Positions 21,984 to 29,901 are shown, counted from the stretch's first letter. The stretch is DNA of 47,287 bases from DASVLX01 sp035552275 (GCA_035552275.1 DASZLR010000103.1:1-47287); one strand, 5' to 3'. Translations and numbers: made by a program. Notes: a model not told the origin generated them from the sequence alone.

Positions 21984-23114
21984 ATGACAGCGCCCATGTC
22001 TGAGCCTTATTACGGGGACGGCACCCGGTGTGTGCGGGCCGGCCGGCCCGCACCGGAGCCGGGCCAGCCGCTGTCGCCCGGCCCGGTGTTCGCCTCGGCC
22101 TATCACCTCGGCGGCTCGGACACCTACGGCCGGGCCAGCAATCCGACCTGGCGGCTGCTGGAAGCGGCGATCGGCGAGTTGGACGGCGGGGAGTGCGTGG
22201 TGCTGCCCTCGGGCATGGGCGCGATCGCCGCCGTGCTGCGGGTTTCGCTGCGCGCCGGCGACACGGTGGTCGTGCCCGCCGACGGCTATTACCTGGCGCG
22301 GCAGTTCATCGCCACCGAACTCGCGCCGCTGGGTCTGGACGTCCGATCGGTGCCGACGGCTGGGCCGTGGCGGCCGGAGACACTGGCCGGGGCCAGGCTG
22401 GTGCTGATCGAGACGCCGTCCAATCCGGGCATGGACGTCTGCGATATCGCCGCGATCGCCGAGCTGGCGCACGCCGCCGGCGCGTTGTTGGTCGTGGACA
22501 ACACCACCGCGACTCCACTTGGCCAGCGACCGTTGGCACTGGGCGCGGACGTGACGCTCGCCAGCGACACCAAGGCCGTGTCCGGGCACAGCGACGCCGT
22601 GCTCGGCCACGTGTCCACTGTGGACGTAGAGCTGGCGGACCGGCTGCGCGCCGCCCGGTCGCTGGGTGGGCAGACGCCGGGGCCGTTCGAGACCTGGCTG
22701 ACCCACCGCGGCCTCGGCACGCTCGACCTGCGGCTGGCCCGGCAGGCCGAGAACGCCGCCGCGCTGGTCGCCGCGCTGCGTGGACATCCGCTGGTCACCG
22801 GGCTGCGCTGGCCGGGCTCACCAGAGGATCGGGACCATCCGCTGGCGGCTCGGCAGATGCGCCGGTTCGGCGGGGTGTTCAGCTTCGAGCTGCCCTCGGC
22901 CGATGCGGTCGCGCGATTCCTCGCCGCGTCGGCGCTGCTGACCCCGGCGACCAGCTTCGGCGGCACGCACAGCACTGTGGACCGGCGGGCGCAGTGGGGT
23001 GATCCGGTGCCGGCCGGCCTGGTGCGGTTCTCCTGCGGCATCGAGGACGCCGACGATCTGGTGACCGATGTGCTGGCCAGCCTCGATCGAGTCCACTCCG
23101 TGGGATTGATTTGA
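21984..23114 (+). CDS. Cystathionine gamma-lyase (Cys/Met metabolism PLP enzyme)
   Basis: The 376-residue fold-type I PLP enzyme contains YGRASNPTWRLLEAAIGELDGG, VLPSGMGAIAAVLR, LVLIETPSNPGMDV, VVDNTTATPL and the PLP-binding Lys in LASDTKAVSGHSD. This family cleaves or forms cystathionine; the lyase reading (cystathionine to cysteine, 2-oxobutyrate and ammonia) is supported by the following cysteine dioxygenase gene. It is not proven against cystathionine gamma-synthase. The start may be ATG 21984 or ATG 21996; conserved sequence begins at GDGTRCV either way. TTGACC at its stop codon may be the -35 box of the next unit. Confidence 0.88.
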   Translation: MTAPMSEPYYGDGTRCVRAGRPAPEPGQPLSPGPVFASAYHLGGSDTYGRASNPTWRLLEAAIGELDGGECVVLPSGMGAIAAVLRVSLRAGDTVVVPADGYYLARQFIATELAPLGLDVRSVPTAGPWRPETLAGARLVLIETPSNPGMDVCDIAAIAELAHAAGALLVVDNTTATPLGQRPLALGADVTLASDTKAVSGHSDAVLGHVSTVDVELADRLRAARSLGGQTPGPFETWLTHRGLGTLDLRLARQAENAAALVAALRGHPLVTGLRWPGSPEDRDHPLAARQMRRFGGVFSFELPSADAVARFLAASALLTPATSFGGTHSTVDRRAQWGDPVPAGLVRFSCGIEDADDLVTDVLASLDRVHSVGLI

Positions 23115-23146
23115 CCCCAGGGTAGTTGCCTGACACTCTCGGTCAC

Positions 23147-23227
23147 GTGTTGTTGCGCGCCATGATCGGCCGGCGAGGTCACATCGACCTGCGCCGGGTC
23201 GCCAGCGCGCTGTGTCCTTCGTGTTGA
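23147..23227 (+). CDS. Cysteine-ending leader peptide (uORF) before cysteine dioxygenase
   Basis: The short frame, 26 codons from GTG 23147 or 21 from ATG 23162, ends in RRGHIDLRRVASALCPSC-stop. The pattern R-R-x-H-x-D-L-x-R-V-A-S-x-L-C is the one I know from actinobacterial leader peptides in front of sulfur and cysteine genes, where ribosome stalling at Cys codons senses charged tRNA-Cys. Two Cys codons (TGT) stand within the last four codons. A TTGACC/GACACT pair upstream (23111-23137) would place transcription start close to GTG 23147, so translation may be leaderless. Hairpins follow at 23249-23287. Confidence 0.75.
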   Translation: MLLRAMIGRRGHIDLRRVASALCPSC

Positions 23228-23248
23228 TGTTCGCCGCCGCTTCCCGCT

Positions 23249-23287
23249 GACCGCTGTCGACGGTCGGCCTCCGCGATTTCAATCGCG
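23249..23287 (+). promoter_or_regulatory. Possible attenuator hairpins between the leader and cysteine dioxygenase
   Basis: The first hairpin is GACCG-N7-CGGTC (23249-23265). The second is CGCGATttcaATCGCG (23272-23287), a perfect 6-4-6 stem. They lie 21-60 bp after the leader stop and 37 bp before the dioxygenase start, where a stalled ribosome could change folding. The second could instead be a protein-binding operator. Confidence 0.5.
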
Positions 23288-23324
23288 ATTCAGCCTCGGA
23301 CAACACCGCCACGAAGGACTTCCC

Positions 23325-23792
23325 GTGTTCGCCGTTCCCCCCAACACCGTCGCGTCGCCGGCCGCGCTGGCCGCCGCGCACCCGGTGCGCATCGCCACTG
23401 ACTACGCCCGCGACCGATCGCGCTGGGCCAAGCTGCTGCGCTACGACCCCGACGACCGGTTCACCGCGCTGATCGAGGCCAACGCGCATGTCGAGGTCTG
23501 GCTGCTGAGCTGGCTGCCCGGCCAGCACACCGACCTGCACGACCACGGCGGCGCGGCCGGCGCGTTCACCGTGGTGTCCGGCACGCTGTCCGAACGGGTC
23601 CGCCGGCCGGGCCGGGTGGAGCTGGCGCACGAACTGCGCGCCGGACAGTCCCGCGCGTTCGGTCCGAACTACGTGCACCAGGTGCGCAACGAGAGCGTTG
23701 ATCCGGCGGTGAGCATCCACGTCTACCAGCCGTACCGCGCGATGACCTATTACCGCGACGACGCGGCGGATCAGGTCGGCACGGACCGGTAG
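23325..23792 (+). CDS. Cysteine dioxygenase
   Basis: The 155-residue cupin oxidises L-cysteine to cysteine sulfinate with non-haem Fe(II) and O2. Iron ligands are seen in HTDLHDHGG and in YVHQVRN; the core reads GAFTVVSGTLSE. As usual for bacterial type I enzymes, the position of the mammalian crosslinked Cys is a Gly (HDHGGAAGAF). Start GTG 23325 has AAGGAC upstream. It lies behind a Cys leader peptide and after cystathionine gamma-lyase, so cysteine supply and removal are side by side. Its 3' end overlaps the convergent flavin-binding gene by 22 bp. Confidence 0.9.
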   Translation: MFAVPPNTVASPAALAAAHPVRIATDYARDRSRWAKLLRYDPDDRFTALIEANAHVEVWLLSWLPGQHTDLHDHGGAAGAFTVVSGTLSERVRRPGRVELAHELRAGQSRAFGPNYVHQVRNESVDPAVSIHVYQPYRAMTYYRDDAADQVGTDR

Positions 23793-24436
23793 CGGATGCG
23801 TTCCGGCACCGCGACCACGGCCGGCAGGTCGTCGGCCGGCTGGGGCTGGCCCCACACCCGGTGCAGTGGCAGCACGCCCGCCCAGCCCTGGTGCGCGGCC
23901 ACGTCGTCCGGATCGTCCACCGGGCCGCCGTTTCGTGTTTTCACGGCGGCCTCGGTCAGATCCAGGGCGATCAGGGTGGTGGCGGCCAGCTCTCGGCGGT
24001 TGGGCGGGCGGGTGTAGTCCCACTGGCCCGGCGCCAGGTGTTCGGTCAGCACCCGCAGGCCGTGCGACTTCTCGGTGTCGTCGGTGATCGGGCGGGCCTG
24101 GCCGTGGATCACCGCGGAGCGGTAGTTCGCGGAGTGGTGGAACGCTGAGCGGGCGTACACGATCCCGTCCAGCAGCGTCACCGTGACACACACCGGCGCT
24201 CCGCCGGCCGCCGCCGTCATGCTGGCCGAACCGGTGGAACCGTGCAGGTACAGGATGTCGCCGTCGCGGCCGTAGCCGGTGGGGATCACCACCGGGCCGG
24301 CGTCGGTGCCGAAACCGAGGTGGCAGACCAGGCCTTCGTCCAGGATCGCGTCGAGGGCCGCCCGGTCGGCGGCGGCGCGCTCGCGATGCCGGCGGGGCGT
24401 GCTGCGTTCGGTGGGGGAGAGTGCTGGTCGGGCCAT
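23771..24436 (-). CDS. Pyridoxamine 5'-phosphate oxidase family (flavin-binding split barrel) protein
   Basis: The 221-residue protein shows LDAILDEGLVCHLGFG near residue 30, PVVIPTGYGRDGDILYLHGS, VCVTVTLLDGIVYARSAFHHSANYRS (quoted in parts) and AVIHGQARPI. This is the pattern of FMN/F420-binding proteins related to nitroimidazole-resistance NimA and PNPOx. The exact reaction is unknown. It is divergent from a MocR/PdxR-type regulator, an arrangement usually seen for the regulator's target, and overlaps cysteine dioxygenase at the 3' ends. Confidence 0.82.
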   Translation of the reverse strand: MARPALSPTERSTPRRHRERAAADRAALDAILDEGLVCHLGFGTDAGPVVIPTGYGRDGDILYLHGSTGSASMTAAAGGAPVCVTVTLLDGIVYARSAFHHSANYRSAVIHGQARPITDDTEKSHGLRVLTEHLAPGQWDYTRPPNRRELAATTLIALDLTEAAVKTRNGGPVDDPDDVAAHQGWAGVLPLHRVWGQPQPADDLPAVVAVPERIRYRSVPT

Positions 24437-24440
24437 GCCA

Positions 24441-24469
24441 CCAGGATCTTCTGATTGATGGCATCCTGG
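24441..24469. promoter_or_regulatory. Inverted repeat CCAGGAT-N15-ATCCTGG between the divergent genes
   Basis: Perfect 7-bp arms, 15-bp spacer, starting 5 bp upstream of the flavin-binding gene's ATG and ending 34 bp before the MocR gene. It is a good candidate for the MocR binding site that controls both genes. Confidence 0.55.
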
Positions 24470-24503
24470 AATGGCCACCAACCGGGAAAAACGAAAGGCC
24501 ACT

Positions 24504-25937
24504 ATGGCGAGCCCGCGGACCAGCTCGCTGACCAGCCAGCCGACACCGCTGCCGATCTCACTGGATCGGGACGCCGCCGCGCCCTTGGCCGTGCAGCTCG
24601 CCGAGACATTGCGCACGGCGGCCGCCGACGGACACCTGCGGGCCGGCGACCGGCTGCCGTCCACTCGGGAGCTGGCCGCCCGGCTCGGAGTCAGCCGGAC
24701 GGTGACGGCGGCGGCGTACGAACAGCTGCACGCCGAGGGTTGGATCGTCGGCCGGCACGGCTCGGGCACCTATGTCACCACCACGCCGCCGGGCACTGAT
24801 CGACCAGCGGTCGCCTCGGCCCGGCGGCTGGCCGATCAGCGTCGGCGGAAGCCCGAACCCGCGTTGATCGACCTGACGCCGGGTGCTTCCTGGGTCGGCG
24901 GGTTGGACCGGGCTGCGTGGCGGCGGGCCTGGCGGGCGGCGGCCGACGCGCCACCGTTGTTGCGGCCGCATCGGGCCGGGCTGGCCGAATATCGGGCGGT
25001 GGTCGCCGAACATCTGTTGCGGCACCGGGGATTGACGATGGCCGGCGGCCTGGGGGAGCAGGATGTGCTGGCCACCGGCGGCACCACCGCGGCGGTCGCC
25101 GAGCTGGGCTACAGCGTTTTCCGGCCGGGCGATGTGGTGGCCGTCGAGGAACCCGGCTACCAGCGGGCGGTGCAGGCGTTCCGGGCGGCCGGATTGACCG
25201 TGTTGCCGGCTCCGGTCGGTCCGCGCGGACTGGTGGTCGGCGCGGTGCCACGCGGGGTGCGGGCGGTGTACTGCTCGCCCTCGCACCAGTATCCGTTGGG
25301 CGGCCGGATGGGCGCGGCCGAGCGGGTGGCGCTGGTGGAGCGGGCGCGGGCCGAGAACTGGCTGGTGGTCGAGGACGACTACGACGGCGAGCTGCGTTAC
25401 GACGTCGCCCCGCTGCCGTTGTTGGTCGCGCTCGCGCCGGATGTGGTGGTACACCTGGGAACCACCAGCAAGATCCTCACCTCGACGCTCGGCGCGGGGT
25501 GGATGGTCGCGCCGCCGGAGGTCGCGTCGGCGGTGTTGGCGCATCGCGACCGCACCGGCACCGGTCCGGCCGCCGCCGGCCAGCGGGTGCTCGCCGAGTT
25601 CGCCCGCAACGGGGATCTGGGCCGGCATCTGCGTCGGTTGCGGCGCGAGCTGTCCGCGCGCCGGGAGCTGGTGGTCGCGGCGCTGGACGCGGCCGGGCTG
25701 GAAGTGCAGGGCGATGACGCGGGCGCGCACATCGTGGTGCCGCTGTCGTCGATCGCCGCCGAGCGGCGGGTGGTGGCCGGCGCCCGCGAGCGCGCCATCA
25801 CCGTGGACGGCCTGGCCCGACACCACGACGGCCGGCCGAGCTGGCACGGCATCGCCCTCGGCTACACCGCCTGCTCCCGCGCCGAACTGCGCACCGCCCT
25901 GCCCTCTGTGGTCGACTTGCTGCGGGATGTTCGGTAA
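24504..25937 (+). CDS. MocR/PdxR-type regulator (GntR HTH plus aminotransferase domain)
   Basis: The 477-residue protein has an N-terminal GntR winged helix (PLAVQLAETLRTAAADGHL, then GDRLPSTRELAARLGVSRTV, residues 20-85) joined by a linker to a fold-type I aminotransferase-like domain. That domain contains ATGGTTAAVAELG, VVAVEEPGYQRA, YCSPSHQYPLGGRMG, VVEDDYDGELRYD, and the PLP Lys in LGTTSKILTSTLGAGW. Members sense PLP or amino compounds and control vitamin B6 or amino acid genes. ATG 24504 has GAAAGG upstream. It starts 67 bp from the divergent flavin-binding gene, its likely target. Confidence 0.92.
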   Translation: MASPRTSSLTSQPTPLPISLDRDAAAPLAVQLAETLRTAAADGHLRAGDRLPSTRELAARLGVSRTVTAAAYEQLHAEGWIVGRHGSGTYVTTTPPGTDRPAVASARRLADQRRRKPEPALIDLTPGASWVGGLDRAAWRRAWRAAADAPPLLRPHRAGLAEYRAVVAEHLLRHRGLTMAGGLGEQDVLATGGTTAAVAELGYSVFRPGDVVAVEEPGYQRAVQAFRAAGLTVLPAPVGPRGLVVGAVPRGVRAVYCSPSHQYPLGGRMGAAERVALVERARAENWLVVEDDYDGELRYDVAPLPLLVALAPDVVVHLGTTSKILTSTLGAGWMVAPPEVASAVLAHRDRTGTGPAAAGQRVLAEFARNGDLGRHLRRLRRELSARRELVVAALDAAGLEVQGDDAGAHIVVPLSSIAAERRVVAGARERAITVDGLARHHDGRPSWHGIALGYTACSRAELRTALPSVVDLLRDVR

Positions 25938-25939
25938 GG

Positions 25940-26287
25940 ATGGATCACGTGACTGACCAGACGAGTCCGGTATCGATCACCGAGGTGATCGCCGCACTGC
26001 CCGGCCCATGGCAACCGCGCGATCTGGTGCTGGCCAACGACACCGTGGTCCGCATCGCCCGCTTGGAGGGCGAGTTTCCTTGGCACCACCACGACGAGGA
26101 CGAGCTGTTTCTGTGCTGGGACGGCACCTTCCGGATCGAGATGGCCGGTCGGGAGCCGGTCACGCTGAGCGCCGGCGAGCTTTTCGTGGTGCCGGCCGGG
26201 ACCGAGCACCGGCCGGTGGCGGAGAATCCGGCGCATGGGCTGCTGATCGAGCGCCCGGAGACCGCACAGTACGGCAACCAGACGTAG
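25940..26287 (+). CDS. Cupin domain protein
   Basis: The 115-residue single-domain cupin shows motif 1 FPWHHHDEDELFLCWDGTF and motif 2 ELFVVPAGTEHRPVA, with His/Glu metal ligands in both. The function is unknown; similar proteins are small dioxygenases or isomerases. It starts 2 bp after the MocR stop, so it is probably the second gene of that transcript. It ends at the convergent terminator at 26301. Confidence 0.82.
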   Translation: MDHVTDQTSPVSITEVIAALPGPWQPRDLVLANDTVVRIARLEGEFPWHHHDEDELFLCWDGTFRIEMAGREPVTLSAGELFVVPAGTEHRPVAENPAHGLLIERPETAQYGNQT

Positions 26288-26300
26288 CTTCACTCGACTG

Positions 26301-26335
26301 AACTTCACCGGAGTGAACTTCACCGGAGTGAAGTT
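26301..26335. terminator. Bidirectional terminator region with repeated AACTTCAC / GTGAAGTT
   Basis: AACTTCAC-CGGA-GTGAAGTT (26316-26335) is a perfect 8-4-8 hairpin, and a second, slightly shorter copy starts at 26301, giving a 15-bp direct repeat. The hairpins lie between the convergent cupin and SRPBCC genes and can serve both. Confidence 0.75.
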
Positions 26336-26343
26336 AGCTCGAC

Positions 26344-26793
26344 CTACCGAGTCGGCAAGGCAGCAGCCAGGTGCTGGCGCAGGTGCTCCAGCGCGAGCCG
26401 CATTCCTTCGGTCAGGCCGTCGATCTCGTTGTCCCACGCGGCATCGCTGCCGAATCCGCTCATCACGATCCGCACCACGCAGGTGTCGGCGTTCGCGGTC
26501 TCGATCAGCCATTCGGTGGCCAGCACGGCAGTCCGCCCGCCGACCTCCCAGCGCACGCCGCCGGTGGCGAACCGCTGCGGCGGCTCCCAGGCCGTGACCT
26601 GCCCGGACTCGTTGCGGCCGCCGCCGAGATGGCTCATGTCGAAGGCGAACCGGCCGCCCACCCGAGGCTCGACCTCGGTCGGCTGTAGCCAGGCGCTGAT
26701 GCCGGGACCGGTCGCGATGGCCGCCCACACCTGCTCCGGGGCGCCGACCACCTCGACACTGAGGTCGATCACGCGGTTGTTGTTGTCGTTCAC
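26344..26793 (-). CDS. SRPBCC (AHSA1-like) domain protein
   Basis: The 149-residue helix-grip protein contains DLSVEVVGAPEQVWAAIATG, ISAWLQPTEVEPRVGGRF, ATEWLIETANADTCVVRIVMSG and a long C-terminal helix (LTEGMRLALEHLRQHLAA). Proteins of this type bind small hydrophobic ligands; several occur as partners of ArsR-type repressors. GTG 26793 overlaps the ArsR stop by four bases, so the two are co-translated. The ligand is unknown. Confidence 0.83.
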   Translation of the reverse strand: MNDNNNRVIDLSVEVVGAPEQVWAAIATGPGISAWLQPTEVEPRVGGRFAFDMSHLGGGRNESGQVTAWEPPQRFATGGVRWEVGGRTAVLATEWLIETANADTCVVRIVMSGFGSDAAWDNEIDGLTEGMRLALEHLRQHLAAALPTR

Positions 26794-27410
26794 TGCGTCT
26801 CCTTCTGGTTGGTCAGGGCCGAGTTGGTGGGTGGCGAGGGCAGGGGATGGGCGGCCACGATCACCCGGTGCCAGCGGCCATCCGGCGCCGCCGGATCGTG
26901 GTAGCGGGCCGCGGCTGATGCCATGAACCGGCCGAGGTCGGCGGTGAACGCGGCCCGTTCGGCGGCGTCCCGGAACCGGATCTCGGTGTCGAGGGTGAGC
27001 GTGGCCAGCGCCTTGCCCTCGTGATCGGCGCGACGAACCAACTGGCCGACCTCCCGGACGATCCGGGCCGCGATCGCGATCAGGTAGCGGGCGGACAGCC
27101 GGTCCGACGTCCGTGCCGGGTCGTTCGCGGCCTGGCCGAGCGCGTCCGGTGACACGACGTACGACGCGGCGGTGGCAACCAGCAGCCGTTCGGTCAGACC
27201 GCCCCACCGACGCTGTTCGGCCAGTCGGACCAGGCCGTGTTCCTCCAGTGCGCGCAGGTGGTAGTTGATCTTCTGGCGCGGCACGCCGAGGCGGGCGGCC
27301 AGCGAGGCAGCCGATGCCGGCTCGGCCAAAGCCGCCAGCAGCGCGGACCGCACCGGATCCAGCGCGACCATCGCCGTGGCCGCGTCGTCGATCACCTCAA
27401 CGTCGAACAC
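26790..27410 (-). CDS. ArsR-family regulator
   Basis: The 206-residue protein has an N-terminal winged HTH (DPVRSALLAALAEPASAASLAARLGVPRQKINYHLRALEEHGLV, residues 18-63, quoted span from reading), without the Cys pairs of metal sensors. A longer C-terminal part (YLIAIAARIVREVGQLV, TLTLDTEIRF) may be a ligand or partner domain. It probably represses itself and the SRPBCC gene through the 26-bp palindrome at 27423-27448. GTG 27410 lies 12 bp from that operator. The divergent neighbour is ddl. Confidence 0.85.
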   Translation of the reverse strand: MFDVEVIDDAATAMVALDPVRSALLAALAEPASAASLAARLGVPRQKINYHLRALEEHGLVRLAEQRRWGGLTERLLVATAASYVVSPDALGQAANDPARTSDRLSARYLIAIAARIVREVGQLVRRADHEGKALATLTLDTEIRFRDAAERAAFTADLGRFMASAAARYHDPAAPDGRWHRVIVAAHPLPSPPTNSALTNQKETQ

Positions 27411-27422
27411 TGGACCAGCAGA

Positions 27423-27448
27423 CCATTGACAAATAATTTTGTCAATGG
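27423..27448. promoter_or_regulatory. ArsR operator, 11-bp perfect arms
   Basis: The arms CCATTGACAAA and TTTGTCAATGG flank TAAT: a perfect inverted repeat and the only AT-rich spot nearby. It overlaps a TTGACA sequence on both strands and ends 45 bp before the ddl ATG, so it may influence ddl as well. Confidence 0.8.
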
Positions 27449-27493
27449 CGGGCTACCCGAACGGCCTAATGGACTGCCGTAGGGTCATCGGGC

Positions 27494-28588
27494 ATGACCG
27501 AGCGCAAACTCCGCGTCGCGGTGATCTTCGGTGGCCGCAGTTCCGAGCACGCGATCTCCTGTCTTTCCGCCGGGGGTGTGCTGAAGCAGCTTGATCCGAC
27601 GCGCTATGAGGTCGTGCCGGTCGGCATCACTCCGGACGGGGCGTGGGTGCTGGCCTCGGATGATCCGCAGGCGCTGGAGGCCCACGACCGCAAGCTGCCC
27701 TCGGTGTCCGCCGGCATCGCGCTCGCCCTGCCGGCCGATCCCACCTCTGGCGGGTTGATCGTGCTGGAACCCGAGCGTGCCGGCGAGGTGCTGGCCGGCG
27801 TTGATGTGGTGTTTCCGGTGCTGCACGGCGCTTTCGGCGAGGACGGCACCATCCAGGGCCTGCTTGAGCTGGCCGGCGTCCCATACGCCGGGGCGGGCGT
27901 GCTGTCCAGTGCGGTGGCGATGGACAAGGAGTACACCAAGAAGCTGCTCGCGGCCGAACACCTGCCGGTCGGCACGTACGTCGTGCTGCGGCGGGGGGTG
28001 GCCACGCTGTCCGAGGCGCAGCGCGCGGAACTGGGCCTGCCGGTGTTCGTCAAGCCGGCCCGCGCCGGTTCGTCCACCGGCATCACCCGGGTGACCGACT
28101 GGCGCGACCTGGACGCGGCGATCGCGATCGCTCGCGAGATCGACCCGAAGGTGTTGATCGAGGCGCAACTGGTCGGCCGCGAGGTCGAGTGCGGGGTGCT
28201 GGAATTCCCGGACGGCCGGGTGGACGCGTCGCTGCCGGCGGAGATCAGGATCATCGCCGACGGCGTCGACTGGTACGACTACGACGCCAAATACCTGGAC
28301 GACGTCTGCGAATTCGACATCCCGGCCAAACTGGACGATGAGGTGATCACCCGAATCCGGGCGATGGCCGTCAAAGCGTTCGCCGCGCTGGACGGACAGG
28401 GACTGGCCCGAGTGGACTTCTTCGTCGGGCCGGACAACTCGCTGACCATCAACGAGGTCAACACCATGCCCGGCTTCACGCCGATCTCGATGTACCCCAG
28501 GATGTGGGAGGTCACCGGGATCGACTACTCGACCCTGGTGTCCACTTTGGTCGAAACCGCGATCGTCCGAGGCACCGGCCTCCGCTGA
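27494..28588 (+). CDS. ddl: D-alanine-D-alanine ligase
   Basis: The 364-residue ATP-grasp ligase makes D-Ala-D-Ala for peptidoglycan. Seen: VIFGGRSSEHAISCLSAG, VFPVLHGAFGEDGTIQG, AMDKEYTKKLL, VKPARAGSSTGI, and INEVNTMPGFTPISMYP at the active site. Length and motifs are normal for the actinobacterial DdlA type. It is divergent from the ArsR operon with a shared control region. Confidence 0.96.
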   Translation: MTERKLRVAVIFGGRSSEHAISCLSAGGVLKQLDPTRYEVVPVGITPDGAWVLASDDPQALEAHDRKLPSVSAGIALALPADPTSGGLIVLEPERAGEVLAGVDVVFPVLHGAFGEDGTIQGLLELAGVPYAGAGVLSSAVAMDKEYTKKLLAAEHLPVGTYVVLRRGVATLSEAQRAELGLPVFVKPARAGSSTGITRVTDWRDLDAAIAIAREIDPKVLIEAQLVGREVECGVLEFPDGRVDASLPAEIRIIADGVDWYDYDAKYLDDVCEFDIPAKLDDEVITRIRAMAVKAFAALDGQGLARVDFFVGPDNSLTINEVNTMPGFTPISMYPRMWEVTGIDYSTLVSTLVETAIVRGTGLR

Positions 28589-28647
28589 TCAGCGATCGGT
28601 CGGTCCACAAGAGGGATCAGACGGGACGTTCGGGTGGGCCAGACAGC

Positions 28648-28830
28648 TCAGGCTTCCGCTCCACAGTCGATCTCCCGGGGAAAGTCCCGCTTGCGCTCGG
28701 CTTCGACTTCGTCGAGCGCGGCGATCCCCTTGTCGTCCAGGTAAGGCGGACCAAGGAGCAGTTGCCGTAGATCAACCTTGCGTGCGGTGAGTCCGCCGTA
28801 CTCGTTGATGTCGATGACGACGGCGCCTCG
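28648..28830 (-). pseudogene. 3' remnant of an unidentified gene behind rnc
   Basis: Directly after the rnc stop the minus strand reads GAVVIDINEYGGLTARKVD, then LRQLLLGPPYLDDKG, IAALDEVEAERKRDFP and REIDCGAEA-stop. There is no ATG, GTG or TTG in this frame downstream of the rnc stop. The charged, hydrophobic-patterned sequence looks like true protein, so a gene seems to have lost its 5' part. I cannot name the family. The opposite strand in the same codon phase is also open but reads less naturally. Confidence 0.4.
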
Positions 28831-28832
28831 GC

Positions 28833-29588
28833 TCAGGACTGCGTGGGGGAGCCGTTGGTCGTGGCGGCCTGCTGGGCGTACAGCGTGTGGTAGGACGACT
28901 CGGCGGCCTTCTGCTCGGCTTCCTTCTTGGTCTTGCCCTCGCCGGTGCCGTATCGCTGGCCGGCCACCACGACCGTCGCGGTGAACTCCTTGCGGTGGTC
29001 CGGTCCCTGTTCCTCGACCTCGTACTCCGGCACGCCGAGCCCGGCCGCGGCTGTCAGCTCCTGCAGGCTGGTCTTCCAGTCCAGGCCGGCGCCCCGGCGC
29101 GGCGCCTCGGTCAGCAGCCCGTCGAACAACCGGTGCACCAGCGTCCGGGTCGTTTCCAGCCCATGTTGCAGGTACACCGCGCCGATCACGGCCTCAAGCC
29201 CGTCGGCGAGGATGCTTTCCTTGTCCCGTCCGCCGGTCAGCTCCTCGCCCCGGCCCAGCAGCAGGTACGCGCCCAGGCCGCCGTCACCCAGCTCGCGCGC
29301 CACCCCGGCCAGCGCGTGCATGTTCACCACACTGGCCCGCAGCTTGGCGAGTTGGCCTTCCTGCCGGTCCGGATGCGCCCGGAACAGGTGATCGGTGATG
29401 ATGACCCCGAGCACCGCGTCGCCGAGAAATTCCAGCCGTTCGTTCGGCGGCAGGCCGCCGTGTTCGTATGCGTATGACCGATGGGTGAGCGCGAGCGTCA
29501 TCAGCTCGGCGTCCAGGGGGACGCCGAGCGCCGACAGCAGCGGGGCTCGGTCGATCAGCTCCGCGCTCTTGCTCGCCTTACCCCCCAT
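28833..29588 (-). CDS. rnc: Ribonuclease III
   Basis: The 251-residue double-strand-specific RNase for rRNA and mRNA processing has the catalytic signature NERLEFLGDAVLGVIITDHL near residue 50, the second acidic site ADGLEAVIGAVYL, and a C-terminal dsRNA-binding domain (DWKTSLQELTAAAG, EGKTKKEAEQKAAESSYHTL). Its start lies 31 bp after rpmF, completing the common order DUF177-rpmF-rnc. Confidence 0.96.
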   Translation of the reverse strand: MGGKASKSAELIDRAPLLSALGVPLDAELMTLALTHRSYAYEHGGLPPNERLEFLGDAVLGVIITDHLFRAHPDRQEGQLAKLRASVVNMHALAGVARELGDGGLGAYLLLGRGEELTGGRDKESILADGLEAVIGAVYLQHGLETTRTLVHRLFDGLLTEAPRRGAGLDWKTSLQELTAAAGLGVPEYEVEEQGPDHRKEFTATVVVAGQRYGTGEGKTKKEAEQKAAESSYHTLYAQQAATTNGSPTQS

Positions 29589-29619
29589 GGCGCCACGTCG
29601 CTGCCATCACAGCCAACGG

Positions 29620-29802
29620 TCAGGCCGGCTGCACAACCTGGCGGCCGTCGTACTGGCCGCATGTGGGGCAGGCAACGTGGGGCGGCTTCGGCGCCCGGCA
29701 CGCCCGGTTCGAGCATTCGGCCAGGGTCGGCGCGGTCGCCTTCCACTGGGACCGGCGCGCGCGGGTGTTCGAGCGGGACATCTTCCGCTTCGGGACGGCC
29801 AC
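29620..29802 (-). CDS. rpmF: 50S ribosomal protein L32
   Basis: The 60-residue protein starts MAVPKRKMSRSNTRARRSQW as in all L32 proteins and keeps the zinc ribbon (ECSNRAC and ACPTCGQY). Position between DUF177 and rnc is typical. Confidence 0.97.
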   Translation of the reverse strand: MAVPKRKMSRSNTRARRSQWKATAPTLAECSNRACRAPKPPHVACPTCGQYDGRQVVQPA

Positions 29803-29901
29803 GACTAATACTCCTCGTCACACGTTGTCTGTTGGTGCGCCGGCGCTGCTGATCAGCGTCCGATCAGCATCAGTCAGCGTCGATCGCTGTTGATCACTGG
29901 G

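Noticed and set aside
28504..28770. Plus-strand ORF over the ddl end and the rnc-downstream gap
   Set aside because: It starts inside ddl in another frame and is the same-phase complement of the more natural minus-strand fragment.
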